DNA from: Bacillota bacterium
GTDB lineage: Bacteria; Bacillota; UBA4882; UBA10575
Direction: 5' to 3'
Assembly (NCBI GenBank): GCA_012735195.1
Contig: JAAYIC010000074.1
Coordinates: 1-52,971, forward strand
Length of the DNA stretch: 52,971 nucleotides
Under the pieces are notes generated by a model that was not told the origin of the DNA, did no database searches, and was given only the letters and a program-made list of their open reading frames with translations. The position numbers and the translations under genes are program-made. Position 1 is the first letter of the stretch. The number at the start of each line of letters is the position of its first letter. Positions 1-8,385 of the stretch are shown piece by piece.

Positions 1-724
1 CCAGCTTTAGCAAGGCCGGATCATTTTTATCTTTTTCCCGCACCGCCAGAACATTGGCATAAGGCGACTCGCTGCCCTCAATGAACAAGGCATCCCTGGT
101 CGGGACCAATTAGGCCGGGAGCGCATAGGTGGTATTAATCACCGCCAGATCAACCTCGTCTAAAATCCGCGGCAGTTGAGCGGCTTCTAACGGCTTAACC
201 TGCAGGTTCTTCGGGTTCTTGGCAATATCCAGTTCGGTGGCGGTCAACCCGACACCCTTTTTCAACTCTATTAACTGCGCCTGCTCCAGGAGTAAAAGGG
301 CCCGCCCGCAGTTCGTCGGGTCATTGGGAATAGCAACAACAGCCCGGTCCCTCAATTCCGCCAGCGAACCAATTTTTCTCGAGTAGACGCCCATCGGCTC
401 GATATGCACTTTAGCGATGTAAGTTATGGCCAACCGGTGATCCTTGGCAAACTGTTCAAGATAGGGGATGTGTTGGAAGAAGTTGGCATCCAACTCTCCC
501 TCCGCCAGGGCCAAGTTGGGCTGGACGTAATCTTGAAACTCGATAATTTCGAGTTCAATTCCCTCCTGCGCTAATAGGGGTTTAACCACGGCCAAAATCC
601 CCGCATGGGGTGTGGGTGATGCTCCCACTTTCAAAACCCTAGCCCCGGCGGAAAAGAGGGACGAAAAACCGAACAGCCCGGCCAATAAAACTAAACACAC
701 TACCAATAACCATCTTTTGTTCAT
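1..724 (-). pseudogene. metQ: methionine ABC transporter substrate-binding protein MetQ, in-frame stop, cut by window edge
   Basis: Substrate-binding component (NlpA/MetQ family) that delivers methionine to MetNI. The reading frame starts with ATG at 724 behind a GGAGGGG ribosome site and contains the family segments KVGASPTPHAGIL and LAVINTTYAL. A TAA at 110-112 ends it at 204 residues, while relatives have about 270. Beyond the stop the same frame stays open to the window edge and still reads as MetQ (PTRDALFIEGSESPYANVL), so the codon interrupts a homologous protein. The N-terminus is a hydrophobic segment without a lipobox cysteine near its end; the only cysteine is residue 10, so the usual lipid anchor seems absent. 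It is the last gene of metN-metI-metQ. It may be a pseudogene, a readthrough gene or a sequencing error; the family assignment is firm. Confidence 0.85.
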
Positions 725-857
725 CCTTTTTCCCCTCCATTCTTTTTTTTGCTCTTTTTTCTCTCCTACTGTTGTCCACTTTTTACCCGGTTTTTACCTT
801 GACCTTCCAGTATTTTTACCGGGTGGTACAAGGCCAAACCCTTCAGCTAAAGGCCGG

Positions 858-1499
858 CTAGCGACGGTTCAAGCGGGCAGCCAACCAACTGCCACAGGAT
901 TGAAGCCCTTGTACAATGGCGACCAAGATTACTACTGTCAAGAGCATGATATCCCCACGGAAGCGTTGGTAGCCGTAACGAATTGACAGGTCACCAAGTC
1001 CGCCGCCGCCTACGGCGCCGGCCATCGCCGAATAACCAATGAGATTAACCGCCACCATGGTTAAACCTAAAATCAGTCCCGGCACGGCCTCCGGAATCAT
1101 GACTTTGGTAATAATCTGTCCGGTAGTAGCCCCCATCGCTTGTGCCGCCTCAATCACTCCCCGGTCAATTTCGAGCAAAGCCGTCTCCACCACCCGGGCT
1201 GTAAACGGGATCGCACTGACCGTTAGAGGGACGATCGCCCCGGTCGTCCCGATGGAGGTCCCTACCACCCAGCGGGTAAAGGGGATGATTGCCACCAGGA
1301 GAATGATAAACGGCAGGGAACGCCCGATATTAATGATGGTTGACAATAGTTTATGAACGAGCGGCGCCGGTCTAATATGACGCGGCTCAGTGATTACTAA
1401 AACAATGCCCAACGGGACTCCAAACAGGGCGGATAATGCCAGGGAGGCCCCGACCATATACAAGGTTTCCCATAGGGCTTTAAGCAGTAGGTTCCACAC
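858..1499 (-). CDS. metI: methionine ABC transporter permease MetI
   Basis: Inner-membrane permease of the D/L-methionine importer, partner of MetN and MetQ. The 213-residue length is normal for the family. The protein is strongly hydrophobic with about five membrane segments and carries the EAA loop that contacts the ATPase (EAAQAMGATTGQIITKVMIP, about residues 137-156). The start is GTG at 1499, preceded by GGAGGTG at a good distance; it overlaps the 3' end of metN by 20 bp, consistent with translational coupling. About 130 bp separate it from metQ, holding only T-rich sequence and the metQ ribosome site. The gene looks intact. Confidence 0.95.
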   Translation of the reverse strand: MWNLLLKALWETLYMVGASLALSALFGVPLGIVLVITEPRHIRPAPLVHKLLSTIINIGRSLPFIILLVAIIPFTRWVVGTSIGTTGAIVPLTVSAIPFTARVVETALLEIDRGVIEAAQAMGATTGQIITKVMIPEAVPGLILGLTMVAVNLIGYSAMAGAVGGGGLGDLSIRYGYQRFRGDIMLLTVVILVAIVQGLQSCGSWLAARLNRR

Positions 1500-2538
1500 C
1501 GTTCAACACCTCCAGTTTTAACCCCCGGTCTTTCAGAAACTCCATGGCTGCTTCAATCTTTGAACTTTCGCCCATCAAATCGATGATCAGGGAGCCAAAG
1601 GGGGTATTTTTAATATAGTCCAGATTGGCATGGATAATATTAACATCAACTTGAAATTTCCGGATCAAAGAGGAGATCACCGGTTCGCCGGCGACATCCC
1701 CGATAAAAGAGATCCGCACGGTTTTCCCGCCCCGCTTCCTGTCATCCATCCTCAAAGCCCGCTCTTTGATTTCCGCCGGAATCTCCGTCGGCAAAACACT
1801 TTTCATAAAACGGCGGGCTGTCGGGGTCCGGGGACGGGCAAAAAGCTCGACGACCGGTCCCTCTTCAACGATGCGTCCGTCTTCGATTACAGCTACAGTA
1901 TCACAGATCTCCTTAATCACATTCATCTGATGGGTAATCAGGACAATTGTTAAGTTAAAACGCTGATTAATATCTTGCAGCAGCCCCAGGATGGACTTGG
2001 TGGTCTCCGGATCCAGGGCCGAGGTGGCCTCATCGCAAAGGAGAACCTCCGGGTTGTTGGCTAGAGCGCGGGCAATCCCCACCCTTTGTTTTTGTCCACC
2101 GCTTAACTCCGCCGGATAAGCCGATATTTTATCGGAAAGCCCGACTAAATCGATTAAGGAAAGGACCCGCTCTTTGAGTTCGGATCGTTTAGCCCCGGCA
2201 ATCTCCAGTGGGAATGCGATATTACCATAGACAGTACGGGAAGAAAGAAGATTAAAATGTTGGAAGATCATGCCGATTTTTCTTCTGGTCTCCCGCAACT
2301 CCTTCCCTTTTAATTTCGTGATCTCCTGCCCGGCGATGGTGATCGTTCCCGACTGGGGAACCTCCAGTTTATTAATGCACCGGATCAAAGTACTCTTTCC
2401 GGCGCCGCTTAACCCAATAATGCCAAAAATTTCGCCTTTGTTAATCTTTAAACTCACATTATCCAGAGCAACTACCCGTTTCTCGCCTTGTCCATAGATC
2501 TTCGTAACATTTGCCAATTCGATCATCACTTGTGACAT
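1480..2538 (-). CDS. metN: methionine ABC transporter ATP-binding protein MetN
   Basis: ATPase of the MetNIQ methionine importer. Walker A is GLSGAGKST (residues 42-50), the signature is LSGGQ (145-149), and Walker B is LLCDE (166-170). The C-terminal 80 or so residues form the NIL domain, which in characterised homologues binds methionine and inhibits transport. The length of 352 residues is typical. The start is ATG at 2538 behind AGAGAGGTG. It is the first gene of the operon and has a near-consensus promoter about 130 bp upstream. I looked for a SAM (S-box) riboswitch in the leader, the usual control of this operon in Firmicutes, and did not find its conserved core. Confidence 0.96.
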   Translation of the reverse strand: MSQVMIELANVTKIYGQGEKRVVALDNVSLKINKGEIFGIIGLSGAGKSTLIRCINKLEVPQSGTITIAGQEITKLKGKELRETRRKIGMIFQHFNLLSSRTVYGNIAFPLEIAGAKRSELKERVLSLIDLVGLSDKISAYPAELSGGQKQRVGIARALANNPEVLLCDEATSALDPETTKSILGLLQDINQRFNLTIVLITHQMNVIKEICDTVAVIEDGRIVEEGPVVELFARPRTPTARRFMKSVLPTEIPAEIKERALRMDDRKRGGKTVRISFIGDVAGEPVISSLIRKFQVDVNIIHANLDYIKNTPFGSLIIDLMGESSKIEAAMEFLKDRGLKLEVLNGVEPTA

Positions 2539-2670
2539 CTTCGCCCACCTCTCTGCAGATCAATCCGGCCGGCTCAACCGGGAATATCTTCAAGCCTCCG
2601 GGGCCTTTGTCTAAAGTGACGGCTGCAGGTTTATTATTTTTGTAAAACGAAAACGTACCGAGTTAGAGTT

Positions 2671-2700
2671 ATTGTACCTGATCAATCCATACGCTGTCAA
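2671..2700 (-). promoter_or_regulatory. sigma-A-type promoter of metNIQ
   Basis: On the minus strand TTGACA (2695-2700) and TACAAT (2671-2676) are separated by 18 bp. The predicted leader to metN is about 125 nt. It contains no recognisable S-box or T-box core. The 2539-2947 gap otherwise holds only this promoter and the divergent glyA promoter. Confidence 0.65.
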
Positions 2701-2815
2701 TAACAGCAACTTCATCTACTTAACCTCGGTGAACGCCAGGCGAAAATCATGAACTCAATTTGTTTTGCGAAGTTGCCTATTATTTCTTGACACGCATCCT
2801 TTTTCTCCCGTTTTC

Positions 2816-2845
2816 TTTGCTTTTTTTCAATAAATATGCTATAAT
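2816..2845 (+). promoter_or_regulatory. extended -10 promoter of glyA
   Basis: TATAAT at 2840-2845 is preceded by TG at 2837-2838, giving an extended -10 element. A weak -35 (TTTGCT, 2816-2821) lies 18 bp upstream. A perfect TTGACA at 2787-2792 is too far away (47 bp) to pair with it. The leader to glyA is about 95 nt. Confidence 0.55.
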
Positions 2846-2947
2846 TTTTAAATTAATATGTTTAGTGCGCATGCGCAAAACGGAGACTGAAAACCAACTG
2901 CGAACAAAGGGTTTTGCGTATAAGCGCGAATCGGAGGAGGAGCCAAC

Positions 2948-4483
2948 ATGACACACCAAGCACTCAAAGCCTATCTGGCAAAGACCAGCCCGGAAGAAGT
3001 TAATCCGGGGTTTCTTGCGTATATATCCGCCCTGACCGAAGTGGCCAAGGTTTCACCGGTAACCGCCGCTTCAATCGTCCATGAACTCGCCGCCCAAAGA
3101 GAAAACCTGAAATTGATCGCCAGTGAAAATTATTCCTCCCTTAACACCCAATTGGCCATGGGCAACCTCCTAACGGACAAATATGCCGAAGGTTACCCGG
3201 GACACCGGTTTTACGCCGGATGCGATAATATCGACGCCATCGAGGAGTATGCCTGTGCCACAGCCTGCCGGCTTTTTGGCTGCGATCATGCTTACGTTCA
3301 GCCCCACAGCGGCGCCGACGCGAACCTCATCGCTTTTTGGGCAATCCTCACCGCGCGTGTACAGACTCCGGCCCTAGAAGAACTGGGCGAAGAGAACCTG
3401 CTTAAACTCTCTGCCGATGATTGGAACAAAATCCGGCAAAAAATGAGCGCCCAGCGGCTGGTCGCCCTGGATCTTTTCTCCGGCGGCCATCTGACCCATG
3501 GTTACCGGTTCAACATCTCCGGTTCCCTTTTTGAAACATACAGCTATACTGTTAACCCTGAAACCGGTCTCCTCGATTACGACCAGATCGAAAAGTTGGT
3601 CCTTAAGGTTAAGCCCTTGATTTTGCTGGCCGGATACAGCGCTTATCCCCGGGCTATTAACTACCGGCGCCTGCGGGAGATCGCCGACAAGGTCGATGCC
3701 GTGCTGATGGTGGATATGGCGCATTTTGCCGGTTTGGTGGCGGGCGGGGTCTTCACCGGTGAACTAAACCCGGTTCCTTACGCCCACATTGTTACCACCA
3801 CAACCCATAAACCCCTTCGCGGCCCGCGGGGCGGGATGATCATCTGCACCCGGGATTTCGCGGATTATTTTGATAAGGGCTGCCCTTATGTGATCGGCGG
3901 CCCCCTCCCCCATATGCTGGCCGCCAAGGCGGTGGCCTTGACTGAAGCCTCCAGCCCAAGCTTCCGGGAGTACGCCCATAAAATCGTAGAAAATTCGCAG
4001 GCCCTGGCTGCCGCCTGTATGGAAGAAGGGATGAAGGTTGCCACCAACGGCACGGACAACCACATGCTCTTAATTGATGTCTATGCTTCCTTTGGCTTAA
4101 CCGGGCGCCAGGCGGAAAGCGTCTTGCGGGCCTGTGGCATAACTCTTAACCGGAATGCCCTGCCCTTTGATCCCCACGGCGCCTGGTACACCAGCGGCCT
4201 CCGCTTGGGAACCGCCGCGGTCACCACGTTGGGGATGGGTGAGGCGGAAATGCGGGAAATAGCGGCGGTTATCAAATATGTCCTGGCCAACACCAGCCCC
4301 AAGACGGTGGAAAAAGGCAAAAACGCCGGCAAGCCCAGCAAAGCCCTGTACATTATCGATGAACAGGTGGCGGCTACAGCCCGCGGCCGGATCCGGGACC
4401 TCCTGGATAAATACCCGGTCTATCCCGAGATCGACCTCGATTTTCTCCAGGAGTATTTCGGCGGAGCCGGCAAAGAAGGCTAA
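2948..4483 (+). CDS. glyA: serine hydroxymethyltransferase, long (chlamydial/spirochaetal-like) form
   Basis: PLP enzyme interconverting serine and glycine with tetrahydrofolate, the main source of one-carbon units. Family motifs are LIASENYSS, YAEGYPGHRFY, the PLP-binding loop with Lys288 in TTTTHKPLRGPRGG, and LRLGTAAVTTLGM. At 511 residues it is about 95 longer than the usual bacterial enzyme. Extra material sits at the N-terminus (about 40 residues) and in an insertion around residues 133-170. This matches the long subfamily I associate with Chlamydia and Treponema. Proline follows HK where most SHMTs have threonine. The start ATG at 2948 follows GGAGGAGCCAAC. It is a single-gene unit with its own promoter, divergent from metN and convergent with the nitroreductase gene. 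Confidence 0.9.
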   Translation: MTHQALKAYLAKTSPEEVNPGFLAYISALTEVAKVSPVTAASIVHELAAQRENLKLIASENYSSLNTQLAMGNLLTDKYAEGYPGHRFYAGCDNIDAIEEYACATACRLFGCDHAYVQPHSGADANLIAFWAILTARVQTPALEELGEENLLKLSADDWNKIRQKMSAQRLVALDLFSGGHLTHGYRFNISGSLFETYSYTVNPETGLLDYDQIEKLVLKVKPLILLAGYSAYPRAINYRRLREIADKVDAVLMVDMAHFAGLVAGGVFTGELNPVPYAHIVTTTTHKPLRGPRGGMIICTRDFADYFDKGCPYVIGGPLPHMLAAKAVALTEASSPSFREYAHKIVENSQALAAACMEEGMKVATNGTDNHMLLIDVYASFGLTGRQAESVLRACGITLNRNALPFDPHGAWYTSGLRLGTAAVTTLGMGEAEMREIAAVIKYVLANTSPKTVEKGKNAGKPSKALYIIDEQVAATARGRIRDLLDKYPVYPEIDLDFLQEYFGGAGKEG

Positions 4484-4550
4484 TCGTTGCTAAAGGGTGG
4501 TTATCGCCACTACAGACGGTATCGCCGCTGTAAACGGCGCCCTTCTGCGG

Positions 4551-5063
4551 TTAATTATTGCGGCTAAATTTTTCCCAATGAAGGACCTCGTTCAGCTTGC
4601 GTTTTTGCGGCCCGGCTGCCTTGCTCTCCGCAGGGTAGCCGATAGCTATCAGGGATATTAATTTGTAGCCCGCGGGGAGACCGAGCAACTGCCGGACGGC
4701 TTCGGCATACTCTTTTTTGTCCCCCGCTACCCAGCAGGAGCCAAGGCCCAAAGCATGCGCTGCCAAGAGGGCGTTTTCTGTTGCCGCCGCCCCGTCTTCC
4801 AGGTAGTACTTGGTCTCCTTGCAGAAGACCGCCAGGCAGGCCGGGGCTTCCACGATAAACTTCCCGTAATCGGCCAGCCGGGCGATCTCTTCCCGGAGGG
4901 CGGGCGTGCGGACGATGACAAACTCCCATGGCTGCTCATTCCGGGCGGTGGCCGCCATTCTTGCACAGTCGACAATCTCCCGCAGATGCTCTTCCGGGAC
5001 TTCCTCCCCGGTAAACCTCCGGACACTGCGGCGGGTCTTTAATGCGGTCAGAGTATCCATCAT
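4551..5063 (-). CDS. nitroreductase family FMN oxidoreductase
   Basis: Small NAD(P)H-dependent flavin enzyme of the nitroreductase superfamily; the natural substrate cannot be predicted. The N-terminal TRRSVRRF motif binds the FMN phosphate, followed by ARNEQPWEFVIV and the central GLGSCWVAGDKK segment. The 170-residue length fits the short subgroup. The start is ATG at 5063, with AAGGAGGT just upstream; a second ATG three bases downstream is equally usable. The gene is alone, convergent with glyA. The short gap to glyA (4484-4550) has only weak GC inverted repeats and no clear terminator. Confidence 0.88.
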   Translation of the reverse strand: MMDTLTALKTRRSVRRFTGEEVPEEHLREIVDCARMAATARNEQPWEFVIVRTPALREEIARLADYGKFIVEAPACLAVFCKETKYYLEDGAAATENALLAAHALGLGSCWVAGDKKEYAEAVRQLLGLPAGYKLISLIAIGYPAESKAAGPQKRKLNEVLHWEKFSRNN

Positions 5064-5291
5064 TTCTTACCTCCTTGTACAATATAGTTATCTACTAAAT
5101 AGGCCATTTGACAACAATTCCACATTTGACAACCAGTTTTCTCGTACAAGGTAGGACATGCCGTTTGTACTCCTCGGGAAGTAAAGCTGTCCCGTTAGAA
5201 AGGGTAGCCCTACCCTTACGAGATGTTGCGAATGAGCGTGTTGGGGATACAACTTGCTGCATCCCCCGGGTTAAACGCAAGAGGTATTGTT
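5064..5291. other. intergenic segment with a 10-bp direct repeat and a hairpin; possible mobile-element remnant
   Basis: No convincing gene. CATTTGACAA occurs twice (5105-5114 and 5123-5132), 18 bp apart, upstream of the nitroreductase gene. A hairpin with 7-bp arms AAGGGTA/TACCCTT sits at 5200-5217. A 61-codon minus-strand frame spans 5095-5280 without family features. The segment differs in texture from neighbouring intergenic DNA and could be debris of an insertion element, but no transposase is visible. Confidence 0.3.
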
Positions 5292-6023
5292 TTATTTTCC
5301 CTTCTCCAATTTGTTTATAATCTCCAGACGGATCTCCCCGGTCCGGCGGTTAATCGCCTTGGCCAGTAAGGCAACTTTGTTTTCCGCATGGAGAAGCTCC
5401 CAGTAATACCGGGCCGTTGTCCGGGGATCGTCAAAGACCTTGACGGCAAAGGGCTCTCCACTGAAGGAAGGCAACGGGTCGCCGTTGCCGGCATAAGTAT
5501 GGATGCAGTGACCTATCCCCGGGATCCCTTTTTCGTAGTAAAAATACTGCCTGGCACAACAAGCCGGAGAACCGTCCGCCGTTTTGATGATCGCCAACCG
5601 GTAGGCGCATTCCGCATTAAGCTCCACCAAACCGGAGATCCGTGGCGTATAATGGGGCGGATCCGGCTCAAAGGTCCGGCTAGCCAAAGCTTCAGCAAAA
5701 CCCGTGCCTTTTTGCAAAGCCGAATAGATGGTTTCCGTCTGGTCGCCGTTGGTTACGATATGACTTTCTCCCCAGTGTTTAACCGGGTGGTACAGTAAAA
5801 GCGAAGGATTCCCCTGCTCTTCTGCCCCGGGAACCGCCGTCTTGACAAACTCCCCTTCCGGGACCAGGATCCGGTTGCGGCTGGCTGCGCTTCTCCCCAT
5901 CAACCAGTACACCTGAATAAAACTTTTGCCGTCCGGACTGAGGCCGATAATAATGCCCCTTCCCGGGTATTCATTTCTCCGCAGGCGGTCAATATTGGCT
6001 TCCACTTCTTTCTTCCAGTCCAT
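5292..6023 (-). CDS. purO: IMP cyclohydrolase, PurO-like family
   Basis: Probable IMP cyclohydrolase of the family first described in archaea (PurO), which closes the last ring of the purine base by converting FAICAR to IMP. Supporting segments are YPGRGIIIGLSPDGK near the N-terminus, followed by VQVYW-like FIQVYWLMGRSAASRNR, and later CARQYFYYEKGIPGIGHCIH. The length of 243 residues is somewhat longer than archaeal PurO. The start ATG at 6023 follows GAGAGGAGGT. No other purine genes are adjacent, so context does not help. Family assignment is by remembered similarity of the N-terminal motif; activity is inferred. Confidence 0.7.
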   Translation of the reverse strand: MDWKKEVEANIDRLRRNEYPGRGIIIGLSPDGKSFIQVYWLMGRSAASRNRILVPEGEFVKTAVPGAEEQGNPSLLLYHPVKHWGESHIVTNGDQTETIYSALQKGTGFAEALASRTFEPDPPHYTPRISGLVELNAECAYRLAIIKTADGSPACCARQYFYYEKGIPGIGHCIHTYAGNGDPLPSFSGEPFAVKVFDDPRTTARYYWELLHAENKVALLAKAINRRTGEIRLEIINKLEKGK

Positions 6024-6094
6024 CGCCGACCTCCTCTCTCTTTACAAGCTCCGTCCAACCGGATATTCTGATCCCGGCGGTGAAAATTATCCTC

Positions 6095-6111
6095 TGTACA
6101 GTTTTTGTACA
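6095..6111. promoter_or_regulatory. short inverted repeat upstream of purO-like gene
   Basis: The dyad TGTAC-N7-GTACA lies about 75 bp upstream of the purO-like start. It overlaps a poor promoter-like sequence on the minus strand (TTGTAC ... GATAAT, 15-bp spacing). It might be an operator; the evidence is only symmetry and position. Confidence 0.3.
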
Positions 6112-6145
6112 ATTATATAGGCATTGGCTCAGACTTTTTTCTATG

Positions 6146-6176
6146 TAAAAACAAGAGGCCTGCAGGCCCCTTGTTT
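6146..6176 (-). terminator. intrinsic terminator of the por operon
   Basis: On the minus strand a GC-rich near-palindrome with arms based on ACAAG/CTTGT and AGGCC/GGCCT is followed by TTTTT. It lies 35 bp beyond the porB stop codon. Confidence 0.8.
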
Positions 6177-6210
6177 TGCGCTTCCCCTCTTGTTATCTTC
6201 AGCTGCCTAC

Positions 6211-7134
6211 TCACTCGACTTCACATTTCTGCAGCAGCTTTTCCCACTCCGCATCGACGTGCTCCTGGACCTTGGCCAACAGCTCTTCATTCCCCGGTTT
6301 AAACAGGTGACGGAAGCGGGTTTGTTTCTTCAACCATTCTACTACAGGCTTTTTCTCCCGCGGTTTGTACGTCAGTTTGTAAACACCGTTCTCCACCTCG
6401 TATAAGGGCCAGAAACAGGTCTCCACCGCTTCCCGCGCCAGTTCAATCGTATCCTCCGGTCTAAAGCCCCAGCCCAAACGGCAAGGAGAGAGGATATTGA
6501 TAAAGGAAGGACCAGGGGTATCCAACGCCTTCTTCACCTTGGAGGTGAGATCCCGCCAGTGACTGACAGAGGTCTGTGCCACATAGGGTACATTATGCGC
6601 AACCATGATCGCGGTCAAGTCTTTACGGTACTGCTTTTTCCCGGGGATTACACTCCCGGCCGGACTGGTCGTGGTGTGTGCCCCCAGCGGCGTGGCGCTG
6701 GAACGCTGGATTCCCGTGTTCATATAGGCGTGGTTATCATAGCAGATATAGAGCATCTGGTGTCCGCGCTCCATAGCGCCGGAAAGTGACTGCAGTCCGA
6801 TATCATAGGTGCCTCCGTCGCCCCCAAAGGCAATGAACCTGACCTCTTTGTCGTATTTCCCTTGCCTCTTCAGGGATTGATAAGCAGCCTCAACCCCGCT
6901 GATTGTCGCTGCGGCATTCTCGAAGGCGTTATGAATAAACGGAACTTTCCAGGCGGTATAAGGGAAAAGGGTGGTGGTCACTTCCAGGCAACCGGTGGCA
7001 CTGCCGACCACTACCGGATGCTCCGCCGCTAGCAGGACCTGACGGACAATGATTGGCGCCGCACAACCGGCGCAAGCCCGGTGTCCTCCGGTCAAAAGGT
7101 CTTCTCTGGCTGCCAGTTGTTTTAAATTGGCCAT
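6211..7134 (-). CDS. porB: pyruvate:ferredoxin oxidoreductase, beta subunit
   Basis: TPP-binding subunit of the four-subunit 2-oxoacid:ferredoxin oxidoreductase that converts pyruvate and CoA to acetyl-CoA, CO2 and reduced ferredoxin. CAGCAAP near the N-terminus supplies cysteines for the subunit's Fe-S cluster. GDGGTYDIGLQSLSGAMERG and the following ICYDNHAYMNTG form the thiamine pyrophosphate/Mg motif. The 307-residue length is standard. It is the last gene of porC-porD-porA-porB, 12 bp after porA, with a terminator just downstream. Substrate specificity for pyruvate is inferred from overall similarity and the subunit set. Confidence 0.93.
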   Translation of the reverse strand: MANLKQLAAREDLLTGGHRACAGCAAPIIVRQVLLAAEHPVVVGSATGCLEVTTTLFPYTAWKVPFIHNAFENAAATISGVEAAYQSLKRQGKYDKEVRFIAFGGDGGTYDIGLQSLSGAMERGHQMLYICYDNHAYMNTGIQRSSATPLGAHTTTSPAGSVIPGKKQYRKDLTAIMVAHNVPYVAQTSVSHWRDLTSKVKKALDTPGPSFINILSPCRLGWGFRPEDTIELAREAVETCFWPLYEVENGVYKLTYKPREKKPVVEWLKKQTRFRHLFKPGNEELLAKVQEHVDAEWEKLLQKCEVE

Positions 7135-7146
7135 TTCTACACCTCC

Positions 7147-8334
7147 TTATTCCCGAACGCCCAGGTACTGGATGGTCTCCTGTACCTGACCGCCTCCGGA
7201 TATTCTCTGCAATTCCCGGTAAACACCTTCCAAGTCCTCCACGGTGATGTCCCGGCCGCCCAATCCGTAGATATAATTAACGATCGCCGGACGCTCCGGC
7301 AGGTCATAGAGGGCCGAACGGACCTCCGCAAAGAGCGGGCCGCCGGCGGTGGAAAGTGAATCCGAGCGGTCCATGACCGCGATGGCTTTCAAATGTTTCA
7401 GCGCTTCCGCCAGTTCCTCGGCGGGGAAGGGCCGGAAGACCCGGAGTTTCAACAGACCGCACTTAACACCGGCCTCCCGCAGTTGGTCCACGGCCACCCG
7501 CGCGGTGCCGGCGGTGGAACCGAGGAGGACCAGGGCAATCTCGGCATCATCAAGCTTGTACCCTTCAAAGAAACCGTAATTGCGGCCAAATTTTTCACCG
7601 AATTCCCGCCCCACCTCAAGGATGACTTTCTTGGCGTTCTTCATGGCCTGGGCCGTCTGCCGGCGGTGCTCAAAATAGTAGTCAGTAAAATCCAGACCAC
7701 CGGCGGTAATCGGCTTTTCCACATCCAAAAGGGAATAGGCGGCTTTATAAGGACCGATAAAATCCTGTACTTCTTTATCCTCAAGCATACTGATGGCTTC
7801 CAGGCCATGACTGATAATAAAGCCGTCCGTGGTAACCATAACCGGCAGGCGCACATCCATGTGTTCCCCGATCCGCACAGCCTGGATCATGTTGTCATAG
7901 GCCTCCTGGGAGTTTTCAGAAAAAATCTGGATCCAGCCGCTGTCCCGGACGCTCATTGTATCACTGTGGTCGCAGTGGATGTTAATCGGCGAGGACAACG
8001 CCCGGTTGACCTCTGCCAAAATGATCGGGCACCGCAGGCCCGCTGCGATATAAAGAATCTCCGCCATCAGGATCAGGCCCTGCGAGGAGGTACCCGTCAT
8101 CACCCGGGCTCCGGCTGTCGAAGCTCCCACACAGGCGCTCATCGCCGAGTGTTCGCTTTCTACAGTAACAAATTCCGTATCGACAAGTCCGTCCGCAACA
8201 TACGAAGAAAAGAGCTGGACGATTTCTGTGGCCGGAGTTATGGGGTAGGCCGCCACGACATCCGGATTAATCTGGCGCATGGCCTCAGCCATGGCTTCAT
8301 TCCCGGTCCGGGCGACTAACTCTTTGGTCGCCAC
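7147..8334 (-). CDS. porA: pyruvate:ferredoxin oxidoreductase, alpha subunit
   Basis: Alpha subunit, which contributes the pyrimidine-binding part of the thiamine site. The diagnostic AAYPITPATEIVQ motif is at about residues 29-41, followed by VESEHSAMSACVGASTAGAR. A SPINIHCDHSD segment is shared with pyruvate-specific enzymes. The 395-residue length is normal. The start ATG at 8334 lies 51 bp after porD. It functions with porB, porC and the ferredoxin subunit porD. Confidence 0.94.
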   Translation of the reverse strand: MATKELVARTGNEAMAEAMRQINPDVVAAYPITPATEIVQLFSSYVADGLVDTEFVTVESEHSAMSACVGASTAGARVMTGTSSQGLILMAEILYIAAGLRCPIILAEVNRALSSPINIHCDHSDTMSVRDSGWIQIFSENSQEAYDNMIQAVRIGEHMDVRLPVMVTTDGFIISHGLEAISMLEDKEVQDFIGPYKAAYSLLDVEKPITAGGLDFTDYYFEHRRQTAQAMKNAKKVILEVGREFGEKFGRNYGFFEGYKLDDAEIALVLLGSTAGTARVAVDQLREAGVKCGLLKLRVFRPFPAEELAEALKHLKAIAVMDRSDSLSTAGGPLFAEVRSALYDLPERPAIVNYIYGLGGRDITVEDLEGVYRELQRISGGGQVQETIQYLGVRE

Positions 8335-8385
8335 TTACTTCTCCCCCTTTCAAACTCTTTTTATCCGACTTTTCATAACTGTGAC

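Noticed and set aside
2539-2670. SAM (S-box) riboswitch before metNIQ
   Set aside because: Expected in Firmicutes, but the conserved core stems are absent; also absent before metY and metA.
2787-2792. TTGACA as -35 for glyA
   Set aside because: 47 bp from the only good -10 element.
7393-8319. Plus-strand frame of 308 codons opposite porA
   Set aside because: Shadow of a conserved gene on the other strand.
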